64,000 bases of DNA from Anaerolineae bacterium. GTDB lineage: Bacteria; Chloroflexota; Anaerolineae; 4572-78; J111. The stretch lies in assembly GCA_023382535.1 (NCBI GenBank), contig JAHDWA010000002.1, positions 1-64,000 of the forward strand, written 5' to 3'. Under the pieces are notes generated by a model. It saw nothing but the letters and a program-made list of their open reading frames with translations. It was not told the origin of the DNA and did no database searches. Below, piece by piece: positions 34,453-44,028 of this stretch (position 1 is the first letter of the stretch; each line of letters starts with the position of its first letter). Made by a program: the position numbers and the translations under genes.

Positions 34453-35595
34453 TTACTGGATTCTGACCCAAACGGGTTCAGCCACACCTGACTGCCGAGC
34501 AAAGTTGCGTAACCGTTCCAAGACCGGATAGGTGATTTCCTGGCCCTTCGGCACCAAGAGCAACCCGTTGTTCGCGCGAATATCTTTTTCGGCAATCATG
34601 CTGGTACTCAATTCTCTGATTCGGAGAGCCTTGACTATTTCACCCGCTTCATCTAACTGAATACTGGATAAAGCGGCAACCAGTTCTGGATTATACTCGC
34701 CAGGCCGTTGGGCCAGGCTAGTCAGAGCCTCAGGTTTGGTTAGACCGCTGGTGACAAGTTGATCAAAATCAAGGACAACTTTGAGAATCTGGCTGCCCAG
34801 GTCAATGCATTTACTCTTGCCGGTCTGATTTTCCAAGGATGAATAGACTTTAAAGGGTTTTTTCTGATTGGCGATCATTTGGGCAATAGCTTCAAGCCGG
34901 GGAATTTGGGTAAGCAAATTATAGGCGACGGTGGGATGGGCCAAAACGATCTCCTGCTCGTTCTTGGAGAGAGGCGCCTGGGCGTACACTTTATCCAATA
35001 ATTCGGGTGTCAGAGTGATACAGCCAATCTGTGAGAGCAGGGCGGCCATTTCGTACTGCCAGCCATTGGGGGCGAGCTGAAGTTTTGAGACAATGTGGGC
35101 AACATAACGCCGGGTTCGCGCGGCCCGCCCAAACGCCAGCGGGTTAACCAGGCCCAAGATCTCGCTTAATACTTTGAGACTGCCCATCAGTGTTTTTTCC
35201 AATAATTCTTTTTCGGCGGTGATCAGGCGGTACTGCTCAAGGCCGGTTTTGAGGACCGCTTCCAATGTTTCCGGGGGACAGGGCTTGGTGAGAAAGCGAA
35301 AAACGCAGCCTTCATTAACCGCTTGAATCGCTGTCTGTAAATCGGCATTGCCGGTCAGAATCATCCGGACAGTATCCGGCGAAGATGCTTTGACATGAGT
35401 TAAGAACGTAATTCCATCCATGCCGGGCATGCGCATATCTGCTACTGCTACGGCAAAAGGGCCGCTGCTTGCCAACAGCTCCAGGGCTGCTTCCGGCCCC
35501 AACGCGACTTCAAATTCAAATTTTTTCCTTAAGGTGCGATTGAAGGCCGCTAATAAGTTTGCATCGTCATCCACAAAAAGGATTTTTTCATTCAT
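34453..35595 (-). CDS. Response regulator with degenerate HD-GYP-like domain
   Basis: A 380-aa protein. Residues 1-120 are a receiver (VDDD, phospho-Asp in VADMRMPGMDG, Lys in LTKPC). About 165-290 align with the HD-GYP fold, but the place of the HD pair reads LLSQIG and no GYP triad follows (ANQKKPF where HHE-GYP is expected), so c-di-GMP cleavage is unlikely. It may serve as a binding or scaffold domain. ATGA overlap with the preceding HDOD regulator shows coupling. Last gene of a kinase-regulator-regulator operon. Confidence 0.8.
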   Translation of the reverse strand: MNEKILFVDDDANLLAAFNRTLRKKFEFEVALGPEAALELLASSGPFAVAVADMRMPGMDGITFLTHVKASSPDTVRMILTGNADLQTAIQAVNEGCVFRFLTKPCPPETLEAVLKTGLEQYRLITAEKELLEKTLMGSLKVLSEILGLVNPLAFGRAARTRRYVAHIVSKLQLAPNGWQYEMAALLSQIGCITLTPELLDKVYAQAPLSKNEQEIVLAHPTVAYNLLTQIPRLEAIAQMIANQKKPFKVYSSLENQTGKSKCIDLGSQILKVVLDFDQLVTSGLTKPEALTSLAQRPGEYNPELVAALSSIQLDEAGEIVKALRIRELSTSMIAEKDIRANNGLLLVPKGQEITYPVLERLRNFARQSGVAEPVWVRIQ

Positions 35596-36821
35596 GGAAT
35601 ACGATTCTCCTGGATTGTCTTGCGACAGAGTTCCTGCCAGACAGGGAGTCGTTTGGCAAAATCTGAATTAGCCGAACCGTCCCTATCCAGTTCCGGTAAA
35701 TCTGTTAGGGCTTGATTGGAAAACAGGGAGTTCTCTAAGGCGTTAGCTACACGCACAGCCGTTATTAAGATATTGCAGTTCCGGTGAGGGTGTGGGTCAG
35801 GATTGTGGTGAAACAGGATTGTATCAGTGATAAGCTCCGGCAAGCCCCACAAGCCTGACAAGTAGGCCCCTACTTTTGCATGCGTAGCTTGGCCAAATAG
35901 AATGCGCTCGGCGGCCATCACCTTGATGTTCTCTTGACGCGCCAGGGTAAGAACCTGCTTGTACTTTTGGGGGGAATAGGTTGCTAACACCAGTTTACCT
36001 ACATCATGGAGTAACCCAGCAATAAAGGCATAATCAATTAATTTCTGTTCAGCCCCTTCGGCTTTAACAATCTGTTGCGCCATCCGAGCCACGTTAACAC
36101 TGTGACTCCAAAACGTGTCAGGAAAAAGCGCATTTTCGGCCTGAATGGGAGGGAAGCGCGAGAAAACTTGCGCCGAAAGTCCCAGAATTTTGACTGTATC
36201 CAGCCCTAACAAAATAACGGCTTGAGCCGGGTGGGGAATATGGGTCCGAATCCCAGAAAAGGCAGAACTGACTAACTGGAGTACTTTTGCGCTCATCCCG
36301 ATGTCTTTTGAGATAATTTGCCCCAGCATCTTTTCCGAGGCAACGGGGGATTGAAGCTCATTCAGCAGCTCATCATAAAGCAAGGGCAGGCTGGGGAGTG
36401 TTTCCAATTGGGAAATATATTGCTTCAAATTCTCGTCGGCCAGCAGCTCACCCAGCCCACAGGCACGGGTCAGGCTTGCTTTTAGTGTTTCCGCATCGCA
36501 TGGTTTGGACAAATACTGGTGGATAGAGCCTATTGCTCCCAGAATAGCTGCTCGGTCGGCCTGTCCCGACAGCACAATCCGAATCGTTTGGGGGTACTGC
36601 TCCATTACACAACGCAACAGTTGACCTCCATCCATACCTGGCATCCGCATATCCGTCACAACTACCTCAAAGGCTTTGCCGGCTAACAACTCCAGGGCAG
36701 CCGGGCCGCTTTCAACAAAGGCCATATCCCAGTCCCGCCGCATGGAGCGCAGCATCCGGCGCAGGCCATCTAAAATCTTAGGTTCGTCATCAACAAACAA
36801 AATATGCTTCTGGCTGACCAT
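35592..36821 (-). CDS. Response regulator with HDOD output domain
   Basis: A 409-aa protein. Receiver 1-120 (FVDDEPKIL, VVTDMRMPGMDG, LSKPC) then HDOD at about 140-350 (LPSLPLLYDELLNELQSP, ISKDIGMSAKVLQLVSSAFS, LLHDVGKLVLATY). HDOD proteins act in bacterial signalling, often by protein contacts. The frame is open 36 codons upstream. I use the ATG at 36821, where the receiver begins. It overlaps the kinase gene's end by 32 nt, so kinase and regulator are likely a pair. Confidence 0.88.
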   Translation of the reverse strand: MVSQKHILFVDDEPKILDGLRRMLRSMRRDWDMAFVESGPAALELLAGKAFEVVVTDMRMPGMDGGQLLRCVMEQYPQTIRIVLSGQADRAAILGAIGSIHQYLSKPCDAETLKASLTRACGLGELLADENLKQYISQLETLPSLPLLYDELLNELQSPVASEKMLGQIISKDIGMSAKVLQLVSSAFSGIRTHIPHPAQAVILLGLDTVKILGLSAQVFSRFPPIQAENALFPDTFWSHSVNVARMAQQIVKAEGAEQKLIDYAFIAGLLHDVGKLVLATYSPQKYKQVLTLARQENIKVMAAERILFGQATHAKVGAYLSGLWGLPELITDTILFHHNPDPHPHRNCNILITAVRVANALENSLFSNQALTDLPELDRDGSANSDFAKRLPVWQELCRKTIQENRIP

Positions 36822-38511
36822 TTTTAGTTCCAGCGGATAAGCCTGGCTCCAGGGGCAAACGAATGATAAAGGTTGTTCCCTTGCCCATTTCCGTTTCAAA
36901 GGTAATAGCGCCGTGATGTTTTTCCACAATCACCGCATAGGAAATAGCCAGCCCCTGACCGGTTCCCTGTCCTACCTCCTTGGTGGTAAAAAAAGGATCA
37001 AATATCTTTGATCTAATCCCTTCTGGAATGCCTGTGCCGGTATCGCTAATGCGGATTTCGACCCAGGCCCCATCCTGGCGGGTGTTGATGGTGATCGTGC
37101 CCTTATCGCCACTGCCACTTTTTTGCACATCCGCGATGGCATGAATGGCATTGATGATCATATTCAGGATGACCTGATTAAACTCACTCGGCCGGCAGGG
37201 GACCAGCGGCAGATGTGCGTCAAAATCGGTTATCATCTCAGCCACGTATTTCCATTCGTTGCGAGCAACCGTTATGGTACTTTCAATGGCGCGATTAATA
37301 TCAATAGCCGTTTTTTCCTCTACCCCAGGATGGGAAAATTCTTTCATTGCCCGTACGATCCCTGATACCCGCTCAACTCCCTCCATTGACTGTTGAATAG
37401 CCAATGGAATTTCTTGCTTCAGAAATTCAACATCTGCCTCAATGAGGGCCTCTTCGAGCTGAGATATTTGCCGGGGAGGAGTCGTTCCTGCCTGTAAAGC
37501 CTGGAGAAGCGCCTGGTAATCTGTTAGCAAGGCAAAAATTTGACCCCATGACTCTTGTAAGAAGCGAATGTTATCTCCCACATACTGGGTCGGGGTGTTG
37601 ATTTCATGGGCAATCCCGGCAGCGAGTTGGCCAATAGACTCCAGCTTTTGAGCCTGACTGAGCTGACTCTGCAGAATTTTCCGTTCTGTAACATCTTCAC
37701 CGACCAGCAAAAAGCCGGCCTGGCGTGACGAGTCACCCACAAAGGGCGTGGTGGTGATGTTCAAGAAGCCTTCCTTACTGTCAGGGCGGGTATATTTGAC
37801 CTCGTTCAAGTAAGTGGGTCTGAGTCCTCTGCAGCCTGCCTTAATCCGCGTCAAAACCTCAAACCAATCCCACTGGATACCACATTCGAGAAATGATTGC
37901 CCGATCACCGTCTTGGCCGTAACGCCAAAAGCAAGCTCGGCGGGTCTGTTCAGGTGAGTAATCCTATCATCAGCTCCTACTCCAATAAGAATGGAGGGAA
38001 TTGAGGCTAATAACTGCTCATTCTGAGCATGGGCTTGATGCAGGGCTTCTTCAGTCTGCTTGCGCTCGGTAATATCCCGAGACACAACCACCGTATGGGT
38101 CACAATCCCTTCAGGGGTGCGGTAAGGATAGTAAGTGACATGCATATAACGCTCACCCAGCATAGGATAGGCCAGCCAGCCCTGGAATTGAACTTCCTTT
38201 CCAGAAAAGCTCTCGTCAAAAGTTTCTTTTATTTTTTCCAGATAAACCCCTTCTCCCCAGATATCGGCTACTGTTTTGCCGACAATCTGTTCTCGGGTTT
38301 TGCCCAGAGCTTTACAGTAAGACTCATTCACGGCCTCGTAAACATACTCTCGGCTGACCAGGGTCATATATTCTTTGGAATTGTTGACAATAAATTCGTA
38401 ACGCCGCCACATTTCCTCTAACGCTTTCTGGGCCGTTACGGTATGAGCAGTTCTGGTTCTCGCTTGATGCTCTTTAATTAGTAGCCGGGAAGTGGGTCGT
38501 GGGTGGCTCAT
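36790..38511 (-). CDS. PAS-containing sensor histidine kinase (soluble)
   Basis: A 573-aa kinase without TM helices. Two PAS domains (about 35-155 and 165-280; VSRDITERKQ and GEDVTERKI end them) precede the H-box AHEINTPTQY (His near 301), a long helical spacer with PPRQ (about 340-360), and the HATPase (NMIINAIHAI, DTGTGIPEG, GTGQGLAISY). The wide insert between H-box and N-box is typical of this AHEINTP group. GAGGATAAAGCA precedes the ATG. It heads the three-gene minus-strand operon with the HDOD and HD-like regulators. Confidence 0.9.
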   Translation of the reverse strand: MSHPRPTSRLLIKEHQARTRTAHTVTAQKALEEMWRRYEFIVNNSKEYMTLVSREYVYEAVNESYCKALGKTREQIVGKTVADIWGEGVYLEKIKETFDESFSGKEVQFQGWLAYPMLGERYMHVTYYPYRTPEGIVTHTVVVSRDITERKQTEEALHQAHAQNEQLLASIPSILIGVGADDRITHLNRPAELAFGVTAKTVIGQSFLECGIQWDWFEVLTRIKAGCRGLRPTYLNEVKYTRPDSKEGFLNITTTPFVGDSSRQAGFLLVGEDVTERKILQSQLSQAQKLESIGQLAAGIAHEINTPTQYVGDNIRFLQESWGQIFALLTDYQALLQALQAGTTPPRQISQLEEALIEADVEFLKQEIPLAIQQSMEGVERVSGIVRAMKEFSHPGVEEKTAIDINRAIESTITVARNEWKYVAEMITDFDAHLPLVPCRPSEFNQVILNMIINAIHAIADVQKSGSGDKGTITINTRQDGAWVEIRISDTGTGIPEGIRSKIFDPFFTTKEVGQGTGQGLAISYAVIVEKHHGAITFETEMGKGTTFIIRLPLEPGLSAGTKNGQPEAYFVC

Positions 38512-38802
38512 TGCTTTATCCTCACTTCTTCTTCGGTGAGAAAGATTTGTTCCTTATCATATTCATCGGCACATCCGTCATTTTCCGTATAAAGGCAGAG
38601 TAAAGAAAAGTAACAAGTTATTAAGCCAGGTTTGCCGGGGCTGGAATCCAAACATTTACGAGTTTTTTATGTCTCCTTATGGTTTATTTTACTTTCCCCT
38701 TTTTAGTTTTATGGTAAAGTGAGCAGGCATAATCTTTAAAAGGCGTCTTCGCCGAGGGACCCAGGTATCGCTAGGGATTACTCAACGAAAGCAGGAACAT
38801 TT

Positions 38803-39228
38803 ATGACCACCATTTTAATCGTCGAAGACGAGGGACCGGTGCTGGAACTCTTGAAGTTTATTTTGACCCCTCAATACCAGGTGGCGAAAGCGGGTAATGC
38901 AGCCCTGGCTATCGAGTTAGCCCGGTTCTTAAAGCCCGATTTGGTTGTGCTTGATCTGAATCTGGAGATGCCCCACGATGGCCTGAAGGTGTGCCGGACT
39001 CTGCGCAGCGAGCCGGATATCGCTCTGGCCAAGATACCGATCCTGATACTGACCGCGGCAACGACCGAGGAAGACATCAATGCTGCCTTGGAAGCGGGTG
39101 CTGATCACTATCTGAGCAAGCCGTACAATCCAAATGTTCTTCGGGAATTAATTGGCCATCTGCTGGCAAATAGAGCCGGAACAGAACAAATAGAGCTGGT
39201 TTCCACCAGCCTGCAGACCCTCAAGTAA
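38803..39228 (+). CDS. Single-domain response regulator
   Basis: A 141-aa CheY-like receiver: IVEDEG acidic pair, phospho-Asp in VVLDLNLEM, Thr in LILTAATT, Lys in YLSKPY. No output domain. AGGAA precedes the ATG. In the 291-bp gap before it, a TTTACGAGT half of the 18-bp palindrome motif is seen at about 38657-38665. It is divergent from the kinase operon and convergent with the next regulator. Confidence 0.9.
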   Translation: MTTILIVEDEGPVLELLKFILTPQYQVAKAGNAALAIELARFLKPDLVVLDLNLEMPHDGLKVCRTLRSEPDIALAKIPILILTAATTEEDINAALEAGADHYLSKPYNPNVLRELIGHLLANRAGTEQIELVSTSLQTLK

Positions 39229-39298
39229 CCGGCAAGCCGATTAAAAAATTAAGAGGTCAAGGGGTTCGTCACGATCCAGTTGCTGGCGTAATCAGGTT

Positions 39299-39739
39299 CT
39301 AATAGCGGGAGGAAGAAGTAGTCACAGCAACTTTAATGGCTTCGCTAAGCCGGTTTAAATCGGGTGGTTTTACAAAAAATTCATCAGCGCCAACTAATCT
39401 GGCCTGATCCCGCGCTCTTTGACTACTTGAGGCCGAAATTACAAAAATGGGGATATGACAAGTTTTGGGATTGAATTTTATCGCTTCAATGGCTTGATAA
39501 CCATCCATGATCGGCATACGTATATCCATCAGCACCAGGTCCGGTTTCCACTGCAGGACCATTTCAACGCCTTCTTTGCCATCTTTGGCAGAAGCCACTT
39601 TGTAACCATAAATTTCTAACAGTTCGGTAATTGTGTCACGAATAACCTCAGTGTCTTCGACACAAAGGACACGGATGGGCTTGGTATTCCGGCCTCTGGG
39701 TTGCAGCTTTTTTAATTTCTTGGGGCCTTGTTCTAACAT
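39299..39739 (-). CDS. Single-domain response regulator with basic N-terminal tail
   Basis: A 146-aa protein. A Lys/Arg-rich tail of about 20 residues precedes a receiver (VEDTEVIRD, phospho-Asp in LVLMDIRMPIMDG, Ser in VISASSS, Lys in FVKPP). ATG at 39739 is chosen; a TTG two codons earlier is unlikely. There is no clear Shine-Dalgarno. It is divergent from the large hybrid kinase. Confidence 0.85.
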   Translation of the reverse strand: MLEQGPKKLKKLQPRGRNTKPIRVLCVEDTEVIRDTITELLEIYGYKVASAKDGKEGVEMVLQWKPDLVLMDIRMPIMDGYQAIEAIKFNPKTCHIPIFVISASSSQRARDQARLVGADEFFVKPPDLNRLSEAIKVAVTTSSSRY

Positions 39740-39959
39740 CGGCAAATCTCGATAGAATCATTCAGATAGACCTGTTAATTTTATCACACTCTCACCTCTC
39801 TGTCTGTAAAAAGAACATAAAGCCGGTCTGTCTCTTTGTCTTGGCCAACCGAAAAGAGCAATCGCTTTGATCTTTACCCTATCTTTAGCTACCCTTTACA
39901 AAAACTTTACAGCTATAGTCGCGGTCTTCCTGTATAGTGTGACTGTGCAGAAAGTAAGC

Positions 39960-42900
39960 ATGCCTCAAGCTCTTTTTTCCAGTCTGCGGATGCGCTTGGT
40001 GGCGCTTGTCCTCCTTGCCGTTGTTCCGGCGCTTGCTTTGGTCCTGTACAGCGGTATAAAACAGCGTCAGTTGGCTGCTGTTGAAGTGCAGCAAGAGGTG
40101 TTACGGCTGACCCGGCTGGCTGTTCGCAGCCAGGAACGGCTCGTGGATGGGACGCAGCCCCTCTTGATTGCTTTGGCCCAACTCCCCCAGGTGCGCAGCG
40201 GCGACCCGGCCGGCTGCCAGACCCTCTTTGCCAATCTGCTCAGACAATACCCCGGCTACGCCAACTTAGGCGTCATCGGGCTGGATGGTCACGTCTTTTG
40301 TAGCGGTATTCCGCTCAATCGCCCGGTCAACCTGGCTGATCGGACCTACTTTCAGCAGGCTCTCCAAACCCATGACTTTTCAGTTGGCAATTATCAAATG
40401 GGCCGCATCAGCGGTAAAGCCACTCTTAATTTCGCTTATCCTGTCCTCAACGAGACAGGCCAGGCCCAGGCCGTGGTCTTTGCCGCGCTGGACTTGGCTT
40501 GGTTCAGTCAACTGATAACCGAAAACCAGCTCCCGGCAGGAGCAGTGCTGACAGTGATTGATGGTCACGGCACGATTTTAGCCCGCTATCCTAACCTCGA
40601 AAAGTGGACGGGCCAATCCTTACCGGAAGCGCCCCTGATTAAGACGATCCTGGCTCAAGGCGAGGGCATGACCGAAGGAGCGGGCGTGGATGGCGTCTCG
40701 CGCCTGTATGTCTTTATGCCCCTGATTAACAGGCCAGATGGAGGAGCCGGGGCGTACGTAACCATTGGCATCCCCACCGCTATTGCCTTTACCAAGGTAG
40801 ACCAGATCCTGGCTCGGCAGTTGGTCGGGTTGGGCCTGGTGGGCCTGCTGGCCCTGGGAGCGGCCTGGTTCGGGAGCGAGCTGTTCCTCATGCGCCAGGT
40901 GAAGGTATTGGTCAAGGCGACGCAGCGGTTGAGCGGAGGCGATTTGAGCGCGCGGGCCGAGCTGGCGAAGGGAGCAGGGGAACTCAGCCAGTTGGCTCAC
41001 GCCTTTGACACCATGGCCACAGCCCTGCAACAGCGCGAGTGTGAGCACCAGCGGGTTGAGCAGGAAATTTCAGCCCGCAACCGGGAACTGACTTTGCTCA
41101 ACCAGATCATTGCCGTTTCGGCGAGCGGCCAGGATGTCGAGGCGATTTTAGAGACCACCTGCAGCGAGTTGGGCCGGGCCTTTAACATGACCCAGGTAAC
41201 GGCAACTTTGTTGAATGAAGAGAGAAATGAATTGGTGGTCGTGGCCCGGTACGCCGCCAGCGAAGCCGCTTTAGCTGAAATGCCCGATGAGGCGGGGGGT
41301 GCCGCCGCTGGCAGCGGCATTCCGGTAGACCGGCGCCAGCCCCTGGTGCGGACCTTGTTGAACCTCTCCGGGCCGCTGGTGGCGTCTGAAGCCCAAAATG
41401 ATCCCCGGCTGGTCTCGATCCGGGAGGGGTTACGGCAGCGGGGGATCGTTTCGGTGCTGGTGCTGCCCTTGCGCGAGGAGGAGGCGGTGCTGGGGAGCCT
41501 CAACCTGGAAGGGACGGAAGCGCGCTTGTTCAGTAGCGAGGAAGTTGGGCTGGCCTGGAGTGTGGCGGACCAGGTAGCCAGCGCGCTGAACCGGATCAGG
41601 CTGGAACGGAAGCGAGCCGAGGCGGAAGCGGAAATGCGGGCCAACGAAGAGCGCTTCCGGCAGGTGGTCGCCTCGGTCAGCGACCACATCTATATGAGCG
41701 AAATCACCGGTGAGGGAGAACATCTCAACCGCTACATCTCGCCCAACGTGGAGGAGCTGACGGGCTACGGGTTTGAGGAATTTGTCAGAGATGCGAGCTT
41801 TTGGCCGGAGGTGGTCATCTATGGGGAGGACCGGGCCGCGGCGGCGGCGCAGTTAAGCCGCTTGCAGCAGGGGGAGAACAGCGAGGTGGAGTACCGGCTG
41901 GTGCGGGCTGACGGGCAGGTGATCTGGGTGCGGGACAACGGGCGGGTGGTGGCGCAGGGCGGCTCGGTCTTGATTTATGGGGTGGTCAGCGATGTGACGG
42001 AGCGGAAGCAGGCCGAAATGGCGCTGCTGGAGGAACGGGCGCTGCTGGCAGGACGGGTGACGGAACGGACGGCGGAACTGAGCGCGGCCAACGCCGAACT
42101 GGCCCGGGCAGCCCGGCTCAAAGATGAGTTTTTGGCGAACATGAGCCACGAACTGCGGACGCCGCTGAATGCGATCCTGGGGATGTCGGAGGTGCTGCGG
42201 GAGCACATCTACGGGCCGTTGAATGAGAAACAGCTCCACGCGGTGGGGCACATCGAAGAGGGGGGACGGCACCTGCTGACGCTGATCAACGATATTCTGG
42301 ATCTGTCGAAAATCGAAGCGGGGAAACTGGAATTGTTCATGGCCCCGGTTTCGGTGGAGAATGTCTGCCAGGCCAGTTTACGATTTATCAAACAGATGGC
42401 GCAGAAAAAACGGATCGAAGTCACGTTGGCGTTGGCGTCGCCGTTGGGGACACTGCAAGCGGACGAACGGCGGCTGAAACAAATCCTGGTCAACTTGCTG
42501 ACGAATGCGGTGAAGTTCACGCCGGAGGGAGGCCAGGTGCGGCTGGAGGTGGGGTATGAGGGTGGGGGCGAAGCGATCCAGTTCCGGGTGCGGGACAGCG
42601 GGGTGGGGATAGCGGCGGAGGATATGCAGCGGTTGTTCAAACCGTTTGTCCAGTTGGACAGCAAACTCTCCCGGCATCACGAGGGCACGGGCTTGGGGTT
42701 GTCGTTGGTATCGCGGCTGACCGAACTGCACGGGGGCAGTGTGCGGGTGGAGAGCCAGGTGGGGCAGGGCAGCCAGTTCACCATCTCGCTGCCCTGCCTG
42801 GGGGAAGGCAGCCCGGTGGAGGCTGTGGCGCACCAGCCGAGCGGCTCCCCCCCGGCTGGGTTGGAGAAGGGGTCTGGACAAAAAAGGCCGCTGATCCTGC

Positions 42901-43274
42901 TGGCTGAGGATAATGAGGCCAACATTGAGACGCTGCGGCCCTACCTGGGCGCCAAGGGGTACCGGCTCAAAGTGGCCCGCAACGGCAGCCAGGCGGTTCA
43001 AATGGCCCAGGAAGAACGGCCGGCCGTCATTCTGATGGACATCCAGATGCCGGTGCTGGATGGGTTGGAGGCCATCCGCCAGTTGCGGGCGAATGGGCAC
43101 TTTGCCGGGGTGCCGATCATCGCTCTGACGGCGCTGGCGATGCCGGGAGACCGGGAACGCTGCCTGGCTGCCGGGGCCAACGAGTATCTGAGCAAACCCG
43201 TCAGTTTGAAGGATCTGGTTGAATTGATTGAGCAGATGCTACCCTTTGAAACCTGGGTGGACAAAACGTGTTGA
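39960..43274 (+). CDS. Hybrid histidine kinase: dCACHE-HAMP-GAF-PAS-HisKA-HATPase-REC
   Basis: A 1104-aa membrane kinase. TM1 about 10-30, an extracytoplasmic Cache domain about 40-280 (DRTYFQQAL is typical), TM2 about 285-305, HAMP, GAF about 385-550, PAS about 565-685, HisKA with [10 protein letters not shown] (His near 728), HATPase (NLLTNAVKFT, GTGLGLSLV), and a C-terminal receiver (LILLAEDNEAN, ILMDIQMPVLDG, LSKPV). The start at 39960 gives TM1 a short lead; 31 codons are open upstream. From 41616 to 43211 the DNA is identical to the hybrid kinase at 52997. No output domain, so it must signal through partners. Confidence 0.9.
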   Translation: MPQALFSSLRMRLVALVLLAVVPALALVLYSGIKQRQLAAVEVQQEVLRLTRLAVRSQERLVDGTQPLLIALAQLPQVRSGDPAGCQTLFANLLRQYPGYANLGVIGLDGHVFCSGIPLNRPVNLADRTYFQQALQTHDFSVGNYQMGRISGKATLNFAYPVLNETGQAQAVVFAALDLAWFSQLITENQLPAGAVLTVIDGHGTILARYPNLEKWTGQSLPEAPLIKTILAQGEGMTEGAGVDGVSRLYVFMPLINRPDGGAGAYVTIGIPTAIAFTKVDQILARQLVGLGLVGLLALGAAWFGSELFLMRQVKVLVKATQRLSGGDLSARAELAKGAGELSQLAHAFDTMATALQQRECEHQRVEQEISARNRELTLLNQIIAVSASGQDVEAILETTCSELGRAFNMTQVTATLLNEERNELVVVARYAASEAALAEMPDEAGGAAAGSGIPVDRRQPLVRTLLNLSGPLVASEAQNDPRLVSIREGLRQRGIVSVLVLPLREEEAVLGSLNLEGTEARLFSSEEVGLAWSVADQVASALNRIRLERKRAEAEAEMRANEERFRQVVASVSDHIYMSEITGEGEHLNRYISPNVEELTGYGFEEFVRDASFWPEVVIYGEDRAAAAAQLSRLQQGENSEVEYRLVRADGQVIWVRDNGRVVAQGGSVLIYGVVSDVTERKQAEMALLEERALLAGRVTERTAELSAANAELARAARLKDEFLANMSHELRTPLNAILGMSEVLREHIYGPLNEKQLHAVGHIEEGGRHLLTLINDILDLSKIEAGKLELFMAPVSVENVCQASLRFIKQMAQKKRIEVTLALASPLGTLQADERRLKQILVNLLTNAVKFTPEGGQVRLEVGYEGGGEAIQFRVRDSGVGIAAEDMQRLFKPFVQLDSKLSRHHEGTGLGLSLVSRLTELHGGSVRVESQVGQGSQFTISLPCLGEGSPVEAVAHQPSGSPPAGLEKGSGQKRPLILLAEDNEANIETLRPYLGAKGYRLKVARNGSQAVQMAQEERPAVILMDIQMPVLDGLEAIRQLRANGHFAGVPIIALTALAMPGDRERCLAAGANEYLSKPVSLKDLVELIEQMLPFETWVDKTC
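41616..43211. repeat. Identical 1.6-kb block, copy A
   Basis: Every line compared matches 55646-57241 at a constant offset of 14030. Reading frames in other phases on both copies are also the same, which points to nucleotide identity. The flanking genes are homologous but clearly diverged (differences at 41580, 41615 and from 43212). The block covers PAS, kinase core and receiver and is in direct orientation with copy B. Confidence 0.9.
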
Positions 43275-43596
43275 AGAGTATAGAATCATTCCAGGATCAC
43301 TGGATATCCGCTTCGCGCTATCTCACATTTCCCTATCCTCTTTCGGAGTACCTATACTCCTGCTTAATCCTTCTCATTCCCCTCACCTCATTCAAGCATT
43401 GGGACCGCTTCTCTACAGACCCTGGGATAGCAACAATTTATGCAGCTTTGGCAGCAGTGACTACCAGTTTGGTCCGATCTAAAGCGACTCTGACGGCCGC
43501 TCTGCTGCCGGCTATCCGTCGAAGTCGTCGAGCCAGTCCAGAAAACTCGTAAAAATACGAGTAGAAAAATCTGGCAAATGGAACTAAAGTATTGTT
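43275..43596. other. Intergenic region before response regulator
   Basis: No gene-like frame is convincing in this 322-bp stretch. Its last 60 bp hold the palindrome at 43545-43562. Confidence 0.5.
43545..43562. promoter_or_regulatory. 18-bp palindrome, site 1 (candidate LuxR-type operator)
   Basis: ACTCGTAAAAATACGAGT has perfect 7-bp arms and an AAAA centre, 34 bp before the regulator ATG. With its flanks it forms 26 nt identical to the site at 45369. Confidence 0.65.
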
Positions 43597-43983
43597 ATGT
43601 CTAACCAGCCTGCCACAATCAAAATTCTCTATGCAGATGATGACCAGATACTGGGAGAGATTATGCGCCTGGTTTTTGAACAGCAGGGTTTCCAGGTACG
43701 AACAGCCAGCGACGGCCACAAAGGTGTGGAAATTGCGCTGGAATGGTTGCCCGATCTCATTTTGATGGATCTGATGATGCCGGTGATGGATGGCTTTCAG
43801 GCGGCGGAGATCCTGCGCGCCGAGCCCCGCACCCGGCACATCCCAATTGTGGGTTTCTCCGGCGCCTCCGAGGCGAGTGTCCAGGCCAGGATGCGGGCTG
43901 CTGGGATGAACGGTTTTATACCGAAGTCAAGTTCACCTGTTGACCTGATCAAAACTCTTCATGTCTATCTCCCTTCACTATAA
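43597..43983 (+). CDS. Single-domain response regulator
   Basis: A 128-aa receiver: YADDDQ acidic pair, phospho-Asp in LILMDLMMPVMDG, Ser in VGFSGAS, Lys in IPKSSS. The usual K-P after the Lys is K-S here. It sits behind the 18-bp palindrome and 45 bp before the LuxR-type regulator, so the two may be cotranscribed. Confidence 0.88.
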   Translation: MSNQPATIKILYADDDQILGEIMRLVFEQQGFQVRTASDGHKGVEIALEWLPDLILMDLMMPVMDGFQAAEILRAEPRTRHIPIVGFSGASEASVQARMRAAGMNGFIPKSSSPVDLIKTLHVYLPSL

Positions 43984-44028
43984 AGAATCAATGGACCGGT
44001 CACGATGTCTAATAGATGTTAACCAAAA

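Noticed and set aside
41853..43100. Long minus-strand frames repeated at 55883-57130
   Set aside because: They are shadows of the identical kinase block. Their being the same in both copies only reflects DNA identity.
43268..43552. A 94-codon frame after the first hybrid kinase
   Set aside because: No ribosome-binding site, no recognisable domain, and it overlaps the kinase end.
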